Under the pieces are notes generated by a model. That model made no database searches. It worked only from the letters and a program-made list of their open reading frames with translations, and was not told where the DNA came from. The translations under genes and the position numbers were made by a program. Shown here in pieces: positions 33,369-44,137 of a stretch of 64,000 nucleotides of DNA. Each line of letters starts with the position of its first letter. Position 1 is the first letter of the stretch. Source of the DNA: Gamarada debralockiae (Eukaryota; Ascomycota; Leotiomycetes; Helotiales; Hyphodiscaceae); the NCBI GenBank assembly GCA_002803225.1, contig NXFV01001939.1, positions 37,666-101,665 on the forward strand. The letters are read 5' to 3'.

Positions 33369-34262
33369 CTTTGAGATATGGTGAGGTTATGAAGATAATT
33401 CTCATGGAGATGTTGCAGTATTCCTTCATTACTGATCTGTGATCATATGTTCTGAGAAAGGACAACACGTTTGAGTTTGAGGGAGGTGTGCTGCCTAAAA
33501 TCCAATCACGTGAGGGTCATGTGACCCAGTCCTATACGTCGTAAGCACGTCCTTCTCTCCCATTCTTTCCCATTAATTAACTAAACGCAAGTGGTGGTTG
33601 GGGAAGCGAGAAGAAGAGGCGCCAAGAAAAATCCACGTCGCACTGAGGTGACTCTCAAGACTTGAGTCTCAAGATAAGTTATGGAATTCCTATTAACTTT
33701 TAAGAGAAGATATCCATTCCAATAGCAACATGTCGTCGGATCCTAATCCGTTTGGAAAACAAAGCAGATACTGCAGGCACCCACCAGTCTCGACCTCGAA
33801 TGTAAAAGATTTGCATGTAATTCTGGCCTTATTGATGGACTCACACAGAGTATTACTCATCACTTGAGAGTCAGAGACAGAAAGAACCTCGCGACACTAG
33901 AAAGTGGCCTTGTATCACGTGATAGCAGTCCGAGCCGAATTCTCTATTTCTCGTTGGAGTCGGGACGTCTGTCAATGCAGGAATCGCCATGTCGAATCAT
34001 GCATCTAACAACTTCCTTCCGGTGATGTAACGGTGAAGCTACCACAATGCAATGCATGCTGCGGGGACGTTGTCTCGGCATGCAACAGTGCAGGAGAGGC
34101 TGTGCGGGTGCCTGATGGCTGCAGCGGCTGAAGAGGCACGGATGCATGGGGGAGCCCAGAACTCTCAGAGCTTCAAATGCGTCTCCTCCAGGTATTATTG
34201 GGATCTTCTTTTTGCTTTAACTCTCATTGCACATTACTCGGTGTCCCTATTAAGGACTTGCG
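33369..34262. other. intergenic with CACGTG sites
   Basis: About 0.9 kb. CACGTG cores at 33507-33512 and 33916-33921, both as TCACGTGA. No gene recognised. Confidence 0.45.
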
Positions 34263-35885
34263 ATGTCGAAGTTGACCTACCAACCGCTAGACCGGCACAC
34301 CATCTGCGATGGGCAGAAGGTTACCATTGTCGCCAAATTGAACGAGGCATTGAGACGAATTCGCCTGGATGATCAGGAACGAATGATCTGGATTGACGCG
34401 CTGTTTATCAATCAACATGATATGAAAGAGTGTAATTAGCACGTGCAACGTATGGGAGAAATCTACACCAAGGCTGATGGAGTCCTCATCTGGTTGGGGG
34501 AATACACATGGGATGCTTTTGAAGTAACGCAAGTCGTGGTCGCTATATGCGACAAGATCGGAACCTTCGAGGAATCGAAGCATCTAACACGTGGCTCAAT
34601 ACGGACGAAGTTCCTTACTGACCCCGAGACCAAGAATCCTCATTGGGACATGTTGAGCGATTATCTCAACAGAGCGTGGTTTGGACGTGTTTGGGCCCTG
34701 GAGGAGGTTGTCAGCGCGAAGGAAGCGACCGTTTATGCAGCAAATAGCGAAATTGACTGGGACGCCTTTGCTGCAGTGCTGACCTGACTTTGAATCAACG
34801 ACATGGACTCACCGTTATATGCAAGGGCGAGATCGATTACATAGAGACAATTCTCATGATCAAGCGCCTGTCCGATTTAAAAAGGGATCTTGTCAAGCAA
34901 CCACTACCTCCGCTACTGGAAGTCCTCAAAGATTCCCGCGCGTGTAGATCTACCCTGCCTATTGACAAAATTTACGGTGTTCTCGGACTCGTCTCAGATG
35001 AAGAAGCATCAAACATTGAGGTAGACTACAACCTCGACCCAGCGGAACTCTTCACTCGATCGCAGTCTCCGGATTATCGAAGGAAAATGGACTAGAGCTT
35101 CTTTATCTCTGTAACAAGTCGGCGAATGAATCAGATGTTAGAGCTCCATCCTCGGTACCGGACTGGACCCAGCCATGTCACCACGATAGCCTTGACTCAT
35201 TGAAATACAAATCCGCTGCCGCTGGGACCTCCAAACCCAACTTCCAAATTCAGAACAGACACTCGTTTTGCGAGGGAGGATAGTCGACACCATCCAAGCC
35301 GTGGAGCTGGCTGTTGCGGAAGATGCCGAAGGGAGCCAAGGTCTCAGGCTACAGCAAGAGGGGTTGAGGGGTGAGAGTTTCTGAGAGCGCCCTTGAGCAG
35401 AAGTACAACGAATACTTTGAGAATGCCACGGTGACTACCAGAGAGTGGTTACGAACACAATGTCTATTGCCTTTCCCGGGAAGGTTATCACGAAGGAAGG
35501 CCATGAAAGCCTTTAGAAAACTTTCTGCTGTAGCCGGACCGACGCTGAAAAGGTTCCTCCAACCCAGTGGTCTGACTACTTCTCAGCTTTTGTGACATCC
35601 ATGATCCAGCCGGAGAATACGATGGAAACGGATCATACGCAGGGAAATGAAGTGTATCTTCGGAGCACCAGATTTATGCATTCTTTTGGAATTTATCGCT
35701 ACAATCATCGGTTCTACAGATCTGAAAATGGTCGATTGGATAGGTTCTAGATCAAGCTAGGCATGGCGATGGGCTCTGCGTCCTCAATGGGCTAACAGTG
35801 CCAGTTGTTCTCAGACTTGACGAGTCAGGTAACTTTGCACTTGTTGGTGATGTCTATGTTCAAGAGGGTATGGACAGGAGGTTCT
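34263..35885 (+). pseudogene. HET-domain pseudogene
   Basis: Third HET-family locus, disrupted. From the ATG at 34263 the frame reads HTICDGQKVTIVAKLNEALR and RMIWIDALFINQ, then meets an in-frame TAG at 34437-34439. It resumes at once with QRMGEIYTKADGVLIWLGEY and continues to LNRAWFGRVWALEEV. A second stop lies near 34785. The next segment, in another frame, has LPIDKIYGVLGLVSDEEASN. A C-terminal relic near 35775-35880 reads GDGLCVLNGLTVPVVLRLD and LVGDVYVQEGMD. The N-terminal YEALSYVWG motif is not seen. It belongs to the ankyrin/other HET subtype, different from the two intact genes. Confidence 0.85.
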
Positions 35886-36531
35886 GGATATGTGATTTGA
35901 CGAGCAGTGCTTTCACATTGTGTGAGATTTCAAAACTTGAGAAAATTAACGATCTGCCACGAGCCTGATACCCCCCTCCCCGCCCCATTCTTTCCAGCAT
36001 TTCTTTGCAATGTTTCCCAAAAGGTATTTTTTTGGCTGATCAGTCGCATGGCCCAAGGCAGTCTTCGGGTCTTAATTCTTTGTCAATGTGGAGTACCAAC
36101 GGTCAAAATGATGGGGTATGCATGAGCCTGCTGATGCTCCATAAAAACAATTGGATATGAAGATCGGCATTGTATCAATTGCAGGCAACAGTGCGCTAAA
36201 TATTGGTCGCCTCTTCTGCACTGCTTGTCCAGCTGAGGCTCAGTGGCGGAGTGCCTGTAAGCGCTGTCAGCTCGCTACCTGGTACCTCTCGATCGCTAAT
36301 CCAATTTGCGGCGTGACTCAAGTCTGCCTAGAGTTAGGTGTTACTCACCGCTCAGCACGTGCAACATAAATATCTAGCAATGCCCTCATTTAACTTCCTC
36401 AATATCACTTTTCGTTGCAGTGAATTTGTTCTTTGAGCGTCGTTATATTTGTTCCCTCGATCTTGCTTGAGGCTTTTGTCGCACAAACTTCCACATTTCC
36501 TTCCGCGACAAATCACGGACAAATCGCCACA
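35886..36531. other. intergenic, no gene seen
   Basis: 646 bp upstream of the AAA+ gene. CACGTG at 36356-36361. Confidence 0.4.
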
Positions 36532-38736
36532 ATGACGGGCACCATTGATTCTCTGGCGAGCCAATTCGGCTTGAAATTTGTCGACAGCGAGGGATCCGAT
36601 ACCTCGACCGACAAAGCAGGTGTTGACACCCCAAAGACAGACAGTACCGAGAAGGAGACCACTGAAAAGACTGAGACAGACCCACGACTGAAGGTTGCCA
36701 CAGTCGGCTCGATCAGCGACATCAAAGACCTCTACCAAGGACCAGAAGACAGCCAGGGTCGTGCACAATGGCTCGACAAGTACCCGGAAGATGCCGAAGA
36801 GGCAGCTGAGAACGAGGAAACTGAGAAGTATGCCCTGATTGCACGAAAGAAGAAGTGTTTCGATGGTCGCAAGAAGTTCGACATCGACTCCATCATTGTT
36901 CAGTCCCCAGATTTGAAGAAGATCTTAGGCAAAGTTTTCGACAAGTACCCTGGTGTTACTTGCGAGCTTGATCGCCTCATTTTCTCCGCCCCTTTTGAGC
37001 CTTTCGTGCACCGCTGGACTGAGTTCACACAAACTGTGAAGGCCCAGCGTGCTGGCAAGGCCAAGGAGCATCTCGAACTTCTTCACTCCCTTTTGAAGGA
37101 AGAGTTGAAGGACACGATCAAGGCTCTCGAGGATTACATTGATCATGGTGTCACCACCTACCTTCATCTTTGGGTCATCTTCCAGCCAGGTGCGGTCGTC
37201 TATACCAGAAAAGGCGGTACTCCAAAGGCGATGAGCTTCTACAGCGGTGAATACACCAAGACTGACTGCGGTCCATGCTACCAACTGTGCCTGGAGCCAG
37301 TCGGATGGGGAGGCAAGTCTTTCGGCAGAGGCACCGAGTACATCAATATCTTCTCCTTCACAGGTACTCGAGCAATCAGCACTCTCACTGCACTTCCATT
37401 GTCTTTCCACCCGGAGAAGGAGAGCATCCGGAACGCGTTGATTCAACGAGGCAAGAAGTACGAGTCATTGGCCGGATACCACTACAAATCGTAAGTCCTC
37501 TATTCCCAGATGAATGAATCTGAGCTGACGACGAGGTAGCTACGAAGGCGTCGCAATGTCATGGGACTCGAGAGGCAAATTGATCCCTCTTACTGTTCGT
37601 ACAACCACACAACCCAACTTAAGTTTCTTCAAACTAACATGTTCCAGGTTTCTGGTCGCGTTATCGTTGATACCGAGGCCTTTGAGCGCTTCAACCCCCA
37701 CAGAACCGAACACTACGATGAGTTGCACGATGAAGACTTCACCATCTCCGAGGTCTCAGCCTCAAAGGCGAAGAACCCGAGATTGAGCAAGGCCGAGGCA
37801 AACTTTGCTGAAGAGGCAGCTGCACCGGTAGTCAAGCTTACGGAGGAGGCTCATTTGATCTGCAAGTCTGCGTTGCTCGGATACTCTCTGAAGCTGAAAA
37901 AGTGGCGTAAGTACTTTGTCAAATCACCCGTATCTTTGATTTTCACAGATTAACAACGACTAGTCTACTTTTTTGTGGACTTTATAGGAGAAACCGTGTG
38001 GAACGACGACGCCTTTAACACGCTCGTCCTTCCCACGGACACCAAGGAAATGCTGTTGGGTTTCGTGGAGTCTCAAGTGGAGAACCAAAATACTTTCGAC
38101 GACGTTATCCAAGGCAAAGGCAAGGGAATAATTATGCTTCTCTCTGGTCCTCCAGGTGTGGGCAAGACATTGACGGCCGAATCCGTGGCTGAGAGCATGC
38201 ATATCCCATTATATATGATGTCCGCAGGCGATCTCGGTATCAAACCACACGAAGTTGAAAACGCCTTACAGAATATTCTCGAGATGGTGGCGAAATGGAA
38301 CGCAATCCTGTTGCTCGATGAATGCGATGTATTCCTGGAGGCACGTACCTCCCACGACTTGGAGCGCAACAAGCTTGTCTCGATCTTCTTGCGAACACTC
38401 GAATACTACGAGGGCATCCTGTTCTTGACGACCAACCGTGTTTCCAATATGGATGCAGCATTCCAGTCTCGAATCCACGTATCCATGGCATATCCAAACC
38501 TCTCGTCTTCCTCACGACGACAGATCTGGAACAACTTCCTCAAGCTCTCCAAGCAGAAGAGTGAGATTTCTGACAAGGACTTGGATGAGTTAGCTGAGAT
38601 CGAACTGAACGGAAGACAAATTAAGAACGTCCTTAAGACTGCTTTCTTGATCTCAGTGAGGAAGAGAATGCCACTGAAAAAGGAGTTCATTGAAACGGTT
38701 TTGGCCATTGAGGGACGGAGACCAGAGCTAGCATAA
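36532..38736 (+). CDS. AAA+ ATPase with DUF7025-like N-terminal region
   Basis: Four exons: 36532..37490, 37540..37594, 37648..37906 and 37964..38736, giving 681 residues. The acidic, Thr-rich N-terminus (to about 80) is followed by the region typical of fungal DUF7025-AAA proteins (HLWVIFQPGAVVYTRKGG, MSFYSGEYTKTDCGP, GVAMSWDSRGKLIPL). The ATPase core has Walker A GPPGVGKT near 485, Walker B ILLLDECDVF near 540, the sensor LFLTTNRVSNMD and an arginine-finger segment AFQSRIHVSM. The C-terminal lid contains ELNGRQIKNVLKTA. It should hydrolyse ATP to remodel a protein substrate, which is unknown. All catalytic residues are present and the gene is intact despite sitting between pseudogenes. Confidence 0.92.
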
Positions 38737-39910
38737 AGGAGTTTATACCCTAGATGGTTTGCAGAGGGATTTTGTGGAGAGTGCATATACCGATGTGGTA
38801 CTACAGATATGCTGATGTCTTGGGTTTTGGAGACTACGGATTATGGAACCCATTCACGGATCCATGGATTTTTGACTTCCAGGGATTCTTTCGGCATCAA
38901 TGAGTAATACGATTTGACCTGCATCTTGGAGAAGAGTTCAACAAATGATACAGATGTGAATACCACTATTGAGTTCTTTCGACCCCTTCTTGCAATCTCA
39001 AGTTCCCTTCCACTGTTCAGCGTGTGCATCAACCGCTGCTGCCCGACGGATTGACTTGGAAAGTCGACCTGAAACCACCCTTCTTTCTCGGTCCACCACC
39101 CAATCCAAAAATCCCCCACCTCTCCCACACATCGTCATCCACATCCCAAGCTTTCCGGACCAATGGCATAGAACCCATTGTATCGGTGACCAAAGTGACA
39201 CACCAGAACATAAATCTTCATGAGCGAGCTTCACAGCGAGCTTCACCCTATCACCGTGGCCGCGCAGAGCAGTTCTCTGCGCATCAGTCGTGTCCGCCAT
39301 ATAAATCCAAGGGAACTTTGTTTGCGGAACGGGTGGGGCTCTAATGGTAACAAGCTTTAACGCCTTCATATCCGCTATTTTAATGGGACATTTTGATCAG
39401 TCGAAGTCGAAGGGAGGTCCAGCGTGAAAGCCATGTCCGTCTGGTGCAAGATCGAGATATCGAATCCGCGTCATTTCTTTCGGGAAGACCCTCAAAAGCC
39501 ACTGTAGGCCCTTCAATCACGGCAATGACTAGTGTATCTTTCCCGAAGCTGAAATACCACTTAGGAGGAACTACTCTCCTGCCATCCGAGCTCGAAGAGT
39601 AAGCTCTCCTGTAGCCCTTGGAAAGTAGAGAATAGTCTTCCAACAGCGTAGATCGAGTTTCATGGTTGATCTGGAGCAGTGCTTCGGGGAACCCGTTGGG
39701 ATTTTGAGCGGCTTTGAAATACGATTCTTGTTCTTGGTAACGAGGGCGCGATATCGTTACCGCTCGAGGGCCAGGGAGGGCGTATTTCCATATTTTGATC
39801 TGAAGCTCGGCGGGCAAGAACGGGAAGGGCATGAATGCGGAGAAAGATGATGGAGATAGCTCTTCTGCAGAAATTGACAGTGAGATCGTGTCCGAAAGTT
39901 CCGTATTCAA
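38737..39910 (-). pseudogene. 2EXR-domain gene, frameshifted
   Basis: The minus strand near 39832 reads MPFPFLPAELQIKIWKYALPGPRAVTIS, the hallmark of fungal 2EXR proteins (function unknown). The frame holds through FPEALLQINHETRSTLLEDY and KWYFSFGKDTLVIA. About 39500 the conserved continuation (FPKEMTRIRYLDLAPDGHG) is in another frame, and a stop follows at about 39410. A further piece (MKALKLVTIRAPP) lies beyond it. The upstream exon or start is also unclear; the first ATG in frame is 39830-39832. It is either a pseudogene or a gene with one sequencing indel. The 3' limit is approximate. Confidence 0.65.
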
Positions 39911-41711
39911 TCTATTTCTGAGAGTTCAGGTTGCTTGTTCTCCTTCCATTGCTCCAGGCTCGTTCGGGAGGGTCTTCGTTAGCCGGACATTGCGAGAAAC
40001 TCGTTGAAATGGCAAGATCTCTATCGGACTGATTAAATTTTTACGAGAATGAATCAGGAATACCCATGTACCTTGCTCGAGCACGTACTGTAGAGTGAAC
40101 TCTTTGTTAAGGTATTGTAGGGTGAGCTGAAGTTGAAGGATTGTAGCTTAGGACACCCATTGGCGCCACTCTACCTACCACAGCACAGGTTCATCAGCTG
40201 AAGGTTTCGTAACTTCAAGATTCACTAAGCACTGGAGATTAAATATTGGTTTTCTACAGGAACTTGACAAGAAGGTCCGAAGTAGCGGAAGAAGACCCAA
40301 GGTCATGATCAGTAGTAGTTTCAGAGCTATTCAATTGACTTCCAAAGTTATCTGAAAACTAAGATCATTCAGCCCCGAGCCATGGGAAAGGAGATTCCTA
40401 TTCCGTCTCATCAATCTCGAAACTGTCAAAAACGAAAGCACTTTAACCAGTCGCTCCTGAATTCGCCTCTGTTCGCAACTGCTTTTCAATAATATTTCAC
40501 CCCAACCGTTTCCCGGCCTTGAGCCTTGACATATGCTCTTCTCTTAATCTGGGGCCCTCCCACTTTCGCTTGGCAACTTCTTGTGCGAATTACTGAATCC
40601 AAGGCTCGCACTCATTTTCGTAATCGACATTACGTTCGTAAAACGGGCTCCCTTTCAAGAGGCAACGTTCTTTGAGAGAAGTGTCGTCGCGCTCCTGAGG
40701 TTGACCTACGGTATCGTAAGCGAGAGAAGTCTTCGAGGATACCTTAGAGTAGAAAACTATACATACCGATTGGGAGACCGTAGACGAGCCCCACAGCCTG
40801 GAGGAGACCAAATAAGATGCAAATCTTCATGATTTTAACAATGGTAACTGTATGAATGCGGAACGTTGGTGGCAACTGGCTACTCAAACTGGAATAAAAG
40901 ATCTTGAGAGTTTTCCTGAGATATAGATTGTATGCAATAATGCTTGAGGGATTGAATAAATCCTAAGATCTGAAGATGATGTCTGCGGGCGTGAAGCATT
41001 TATGTTCTCTTCCAGCGGGTGAACTTGAAAGGATCATATGATTCAGGTTCGATATGTGACGAATACGAGCTCGTCAAGCCACGGCTGAGTATCTCCGATA
41101 AGGGACGTTAGTCGGCGGTTTCAAATTTCCAGCTCCTGTAATCACCTTGCTGTAGTCGTGGTCCAAGATCCTATAAACCACAAAGTTGAGTGAAGGAACT
41201 TCTCCACTCTGCTTGTAGATTCCGTTGTACAAACTCTCAGTTTGGCGAAATAAGAGAAGTGGTGAAGCTATTACGAGCAAAAGTTGAACTAGGGCCCAAT
41301 CCACTCAACCCAGTGGTTTGACTAGAGTACTTGGAGAGGCAGAGAACGTTTGTCTCCTGTATTGGGAGGTCATTGTAAATTGCATAGTTTGCTAGGTCAG
41401 CTTGAGACGCAGAAGTGGTTACACCCCCGGTGACGTACACCAAGGCTGCTCCCATTGAACATTTGGGGACCGGGTTTCACCAAGCCTCTACTTCCTCTTA
41501 GACAGAGCCATATTTGCACGAACCGTTGCTCTGTGGCTGATAGACACCTGCTGATCTTACTATTCATTCTTTCTGGAAATATGTACAAGTACATATATGT
41601 ACTAGATTCACCACCGACCTGTTGGGAAAAAGTAGAGCCAAATATGAGACCTATACCTCTGTAGTTTCTAGATGTCCCCATAATTGGGAGCGATTAGCTT
41701 TATATCAAGCC
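39911..41711. other. gene-poor accessory interval
   Basis: 1.8 kb. On the minus strand at 41074-41460 two frames (TSASQADLANYAIYNDLPIQ; then LVQLLLVIASPLLLFRQTES) look mildly coding and membrane-like, separated by a stop. They may be a decayed gene, but no family is recognised. The rest shows nothing. Confidence 0.35.
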
Positions 41712-42745
41712 TCAGCCTGAGCCAGAGACTTGAAAGTTGTCCTTGGGTCCCGGAAGCCAACGCAAATTCTTCTCAGTGTCAACCAACTCATGTTCTCTTG
41801 CCCATTCCCGAATTGCCTCGAAATTCCGGCAGGTATGGGTAACCTCCAATCTTGGTTTTGGCTGTCGAACCGAGGGTATCCATTGCCAGTAAATTGTAGC
41901 GACGTCAGCATGGCACATGAGATATTCTCGGATTGTATCTATGCAATGATCTTACAATCCGGGTCAGTCGCTTTCTAAGAGGGCAGAGAATAAATGGTAA
42001 TATACTCACCGTAGTGTCTAGCTTTATTTCCAGTGTAATTCCTCTGGCCGTCGGTTGTGAAATAGTCACTGAGCTCATCCGGGAAGCGGACAGGAAATAA
42101 TGTTTTCCGCAGAGAGTTAAGGCAGTGGAGTTGGTGGAAGATGTCAAGTTCGACCACGTAAGTATCCTGCATATTCGGGATGGAGGTTGTCCAGTTCGGA
42201 AGCGGTGCAGCCTCTGCGGCATTAATGTGACTGATACCAACTAGAGATATGTTAATATCACCTAGCTATCACTTTATATTTGAAGACGAAAGTCAAAGGG
42301 TTATGGAAGTGGAGCAATACATTGATAGAGATCCTCCCATAAAGCATCCGTCTCATCGTTCGGCAGCCCGTCTTTTTCGGAGCTCATGTAAGGCCCTCTA
42401 TTCACAAAATTTTCGGGAAATACTCTCGTTTCGTATTTGATGACATCTGACGCTGGAGCTTTAAATTCGAAGGATGTCAGGTTGGAATCCCAAGAACTTA
42501 GGATTTATAATGCAAGACAACTCACAGTAGAAACCTTGACTTGGGTCACTACCACTATGGGCGGAGCTTTTTAAGGCAAACAGCGACACGACCAGTGCGC
42601 TTATAATGAGGTAAAGTAATAGGACGTGAATGAAGTTCCAATCGAGCTTAGTCCTCTTTGGAGAGAAACCCGTTGCAAACTTGGTGGTCCAAGCCTCTTC
42701 ATCCCGGAAATTGCCCGTCAGTAAACCTTCCTCGTCGAAATTCAT
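41712..42745 (-). CDS. UstYa-like (DUF3328) oxidase
   Basis: Four exons: 42526..42745, 42321..42458, 42010..42240 and 41712..41950, all in frame; 275 residues, normal for the family. A cytoplasmic N-terminus leads to one membrane helix at about 40-60 (FIHVLLLYLIISALVVSLFAL). A lumenal domain then carries both family signatures: HQLHC near 155 (VELDIFHQLHCLNSLRKTLF) and the second HC motif at 197 (DHCIDTIREYLMCHADV). These HxxHC motifs are thought to be the active site of the proteins that oxidatively cyclise peptides in ustiloxin, phomopsin and related fungal RiPP pathways. No tyrosinase, peptidase or KEX2-repeat precursor gene was recognised nearby. The gene is intact. Confidence 0.88.
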
Positions 42746-43311
42746 TCTGATAGGCCTAGAGAGCCTCGTCTACTTAACACAATGCTGGATTACGACTTTT
42801 CGGGTGTTAAGGACAACAATTTAGAAGAAAGCAGATATCAAAATTCGTAGAATGGCCTAAGTAGAGACTTAAGGGCATGTTACACTGGTTTCGGGGCTGA
42901 GACGTCCTAGTGGCAGCGGTATTTCCCGAGTTTCCAAGCCACCCAGTCTCGCTGAATCCTTCTGCTGTTCAGCTGAGGTTCGTGTTCTGGAACAGGGTTT
43001 TCCAACTGGGGAAGAAAATATGCAGAGCAAACTCTCCGTGCAGCTTCACAGTTATTTGTGCTAAAGTGTGAAAACAATACATTACTGTCAAGAGATGAAA
43101 TATTCATTGAAGAGAAAGTTATATTGATGTAAAAAATGGATAGACTGAACATAAGTGTTTTGTAAACAGGTGCATCACTGATCTAGTCGACACTGCACAA
43201 TCCTTGTCGTGTTGAGTTAATTAGGGCATCTATTTAGAATTTGTTTCTCACGGGAACAACAATCCTACACACAGCCCGTCCTAAACCTTAACTGTGGGGG
43301 ACAATCGGTAG
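42746..43311. other. intergenic, no gene seen
   Basis: 566 bp between two minus-strand genes. It is the presumed promoter of the UstYa-like gene. No precursor-like peptide with KR or KEX2 repeats was found here. Confidence 0.45.
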
Positions 43312-44137
43312 CTACTTGACACAATTTTCCAAAGCCCCTGTCAGCCTGCCAGTCTGCGAGCCATCCGGCGTTGACACACCTAACCGCATCATTGAAAACC
43401 TCACACCTGCCGGACAGCAAGTTCCATCAACAAAAGCAGAATTTGGACGACAGGGTCCATCACCCATACCAATTCGGTCGCTTTCACAACAGCTCTTTTC
43501 ACCACACGGTGTTTCCCCGCCAGAGTAGCATAAACCTGGTGTCTGAGACAGACATGACTCCCCAATGTCGCCAACTACTGTCACAGCTGACTAAACAGCA
43601 AAAATCATTGGCACAATTAGCAGTAGTGAGGTTTGCGGCAATTCTAACCCTGGGAGCCGGATTATTCTCGGTAAAGGTCAGTGGTATGTTTGAAGTGGAC
43701 ATTGAAATTGGGCACTCGACCATCAATGCTACCCTCTATGGCATTGAACTGGAAGTAATATATCACCTCTTTTATCCCCATGAAAAGAGCTCTGTAATGA
43801 AGTTCGACGATTGCAGTCCCCTTTATAAAATTGGTCAGAGTGAAAGACAAGAGCTCCATGCCGCCTAACAATAAGTTGCCCGAAGTATCAGACATGTCGA
43901 TTGACGGACTCAATGTGCCAGCGATGGCATCAAATTTGAATGTCAAAGTTTGACTAGTTTCAGTCGGAGCCATGAGCGAGGTTATGTATTGAAGGCTCCC
44001 ATTAGAAATACTGAAGACGGACGCTCCCAGGTAGGGTTGCATACAGAAGTGGATGATGCATGAGGAGCTATCGGGTGGACAAAGCCCGAACACGCGAAGA
44101 GGAGGATGCAAATAACGAGGACGTTCATAAACGGCAT
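43312..44137 (-). CDS. small secreted protein with Cys-rich C-terminus
   Basis: Hand-built three-exon model. A signal peptide (MPFMNVLVICILLFA) starts at 44137. A middle domain follows in a second frame (SNGSLQYITSLMAPTETSQT and on to VYYFQ-like strands), then a Cys-rich tail in a third (SCLSQTPGLCYSGG, CGEKSCCES, GPCRPNSAFVDGTCCPAG), stopping at 43312-43314. Introns of 83 bp and 110 or 125 bp would join the frames, but their donors (GTGTTC, and GTCCAC or GTGCCC) are weak, so the exact splice sites are uncertain. About 200 residues, extracellular. The paired CC...C pattern resembles small disulphide-rich modules. It lies 566 bp upstream of the UstYa-like gene on the same strand. Confidence 0.5.

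Noticed and set aside
41074..41460. possible membrane-protein gene on the minus strand
   Set aside because: Two coding-like frames are separated by a stop with no clean intron, and no family is recognised; kept only as a note.
41712..44137. complete ustiloxin-type RiPP cluster
   Set aside because: Only the UstYa-like gene is supported; no KEX2-repeat precursor, tyrosinase or peptidase was recognised in the window.
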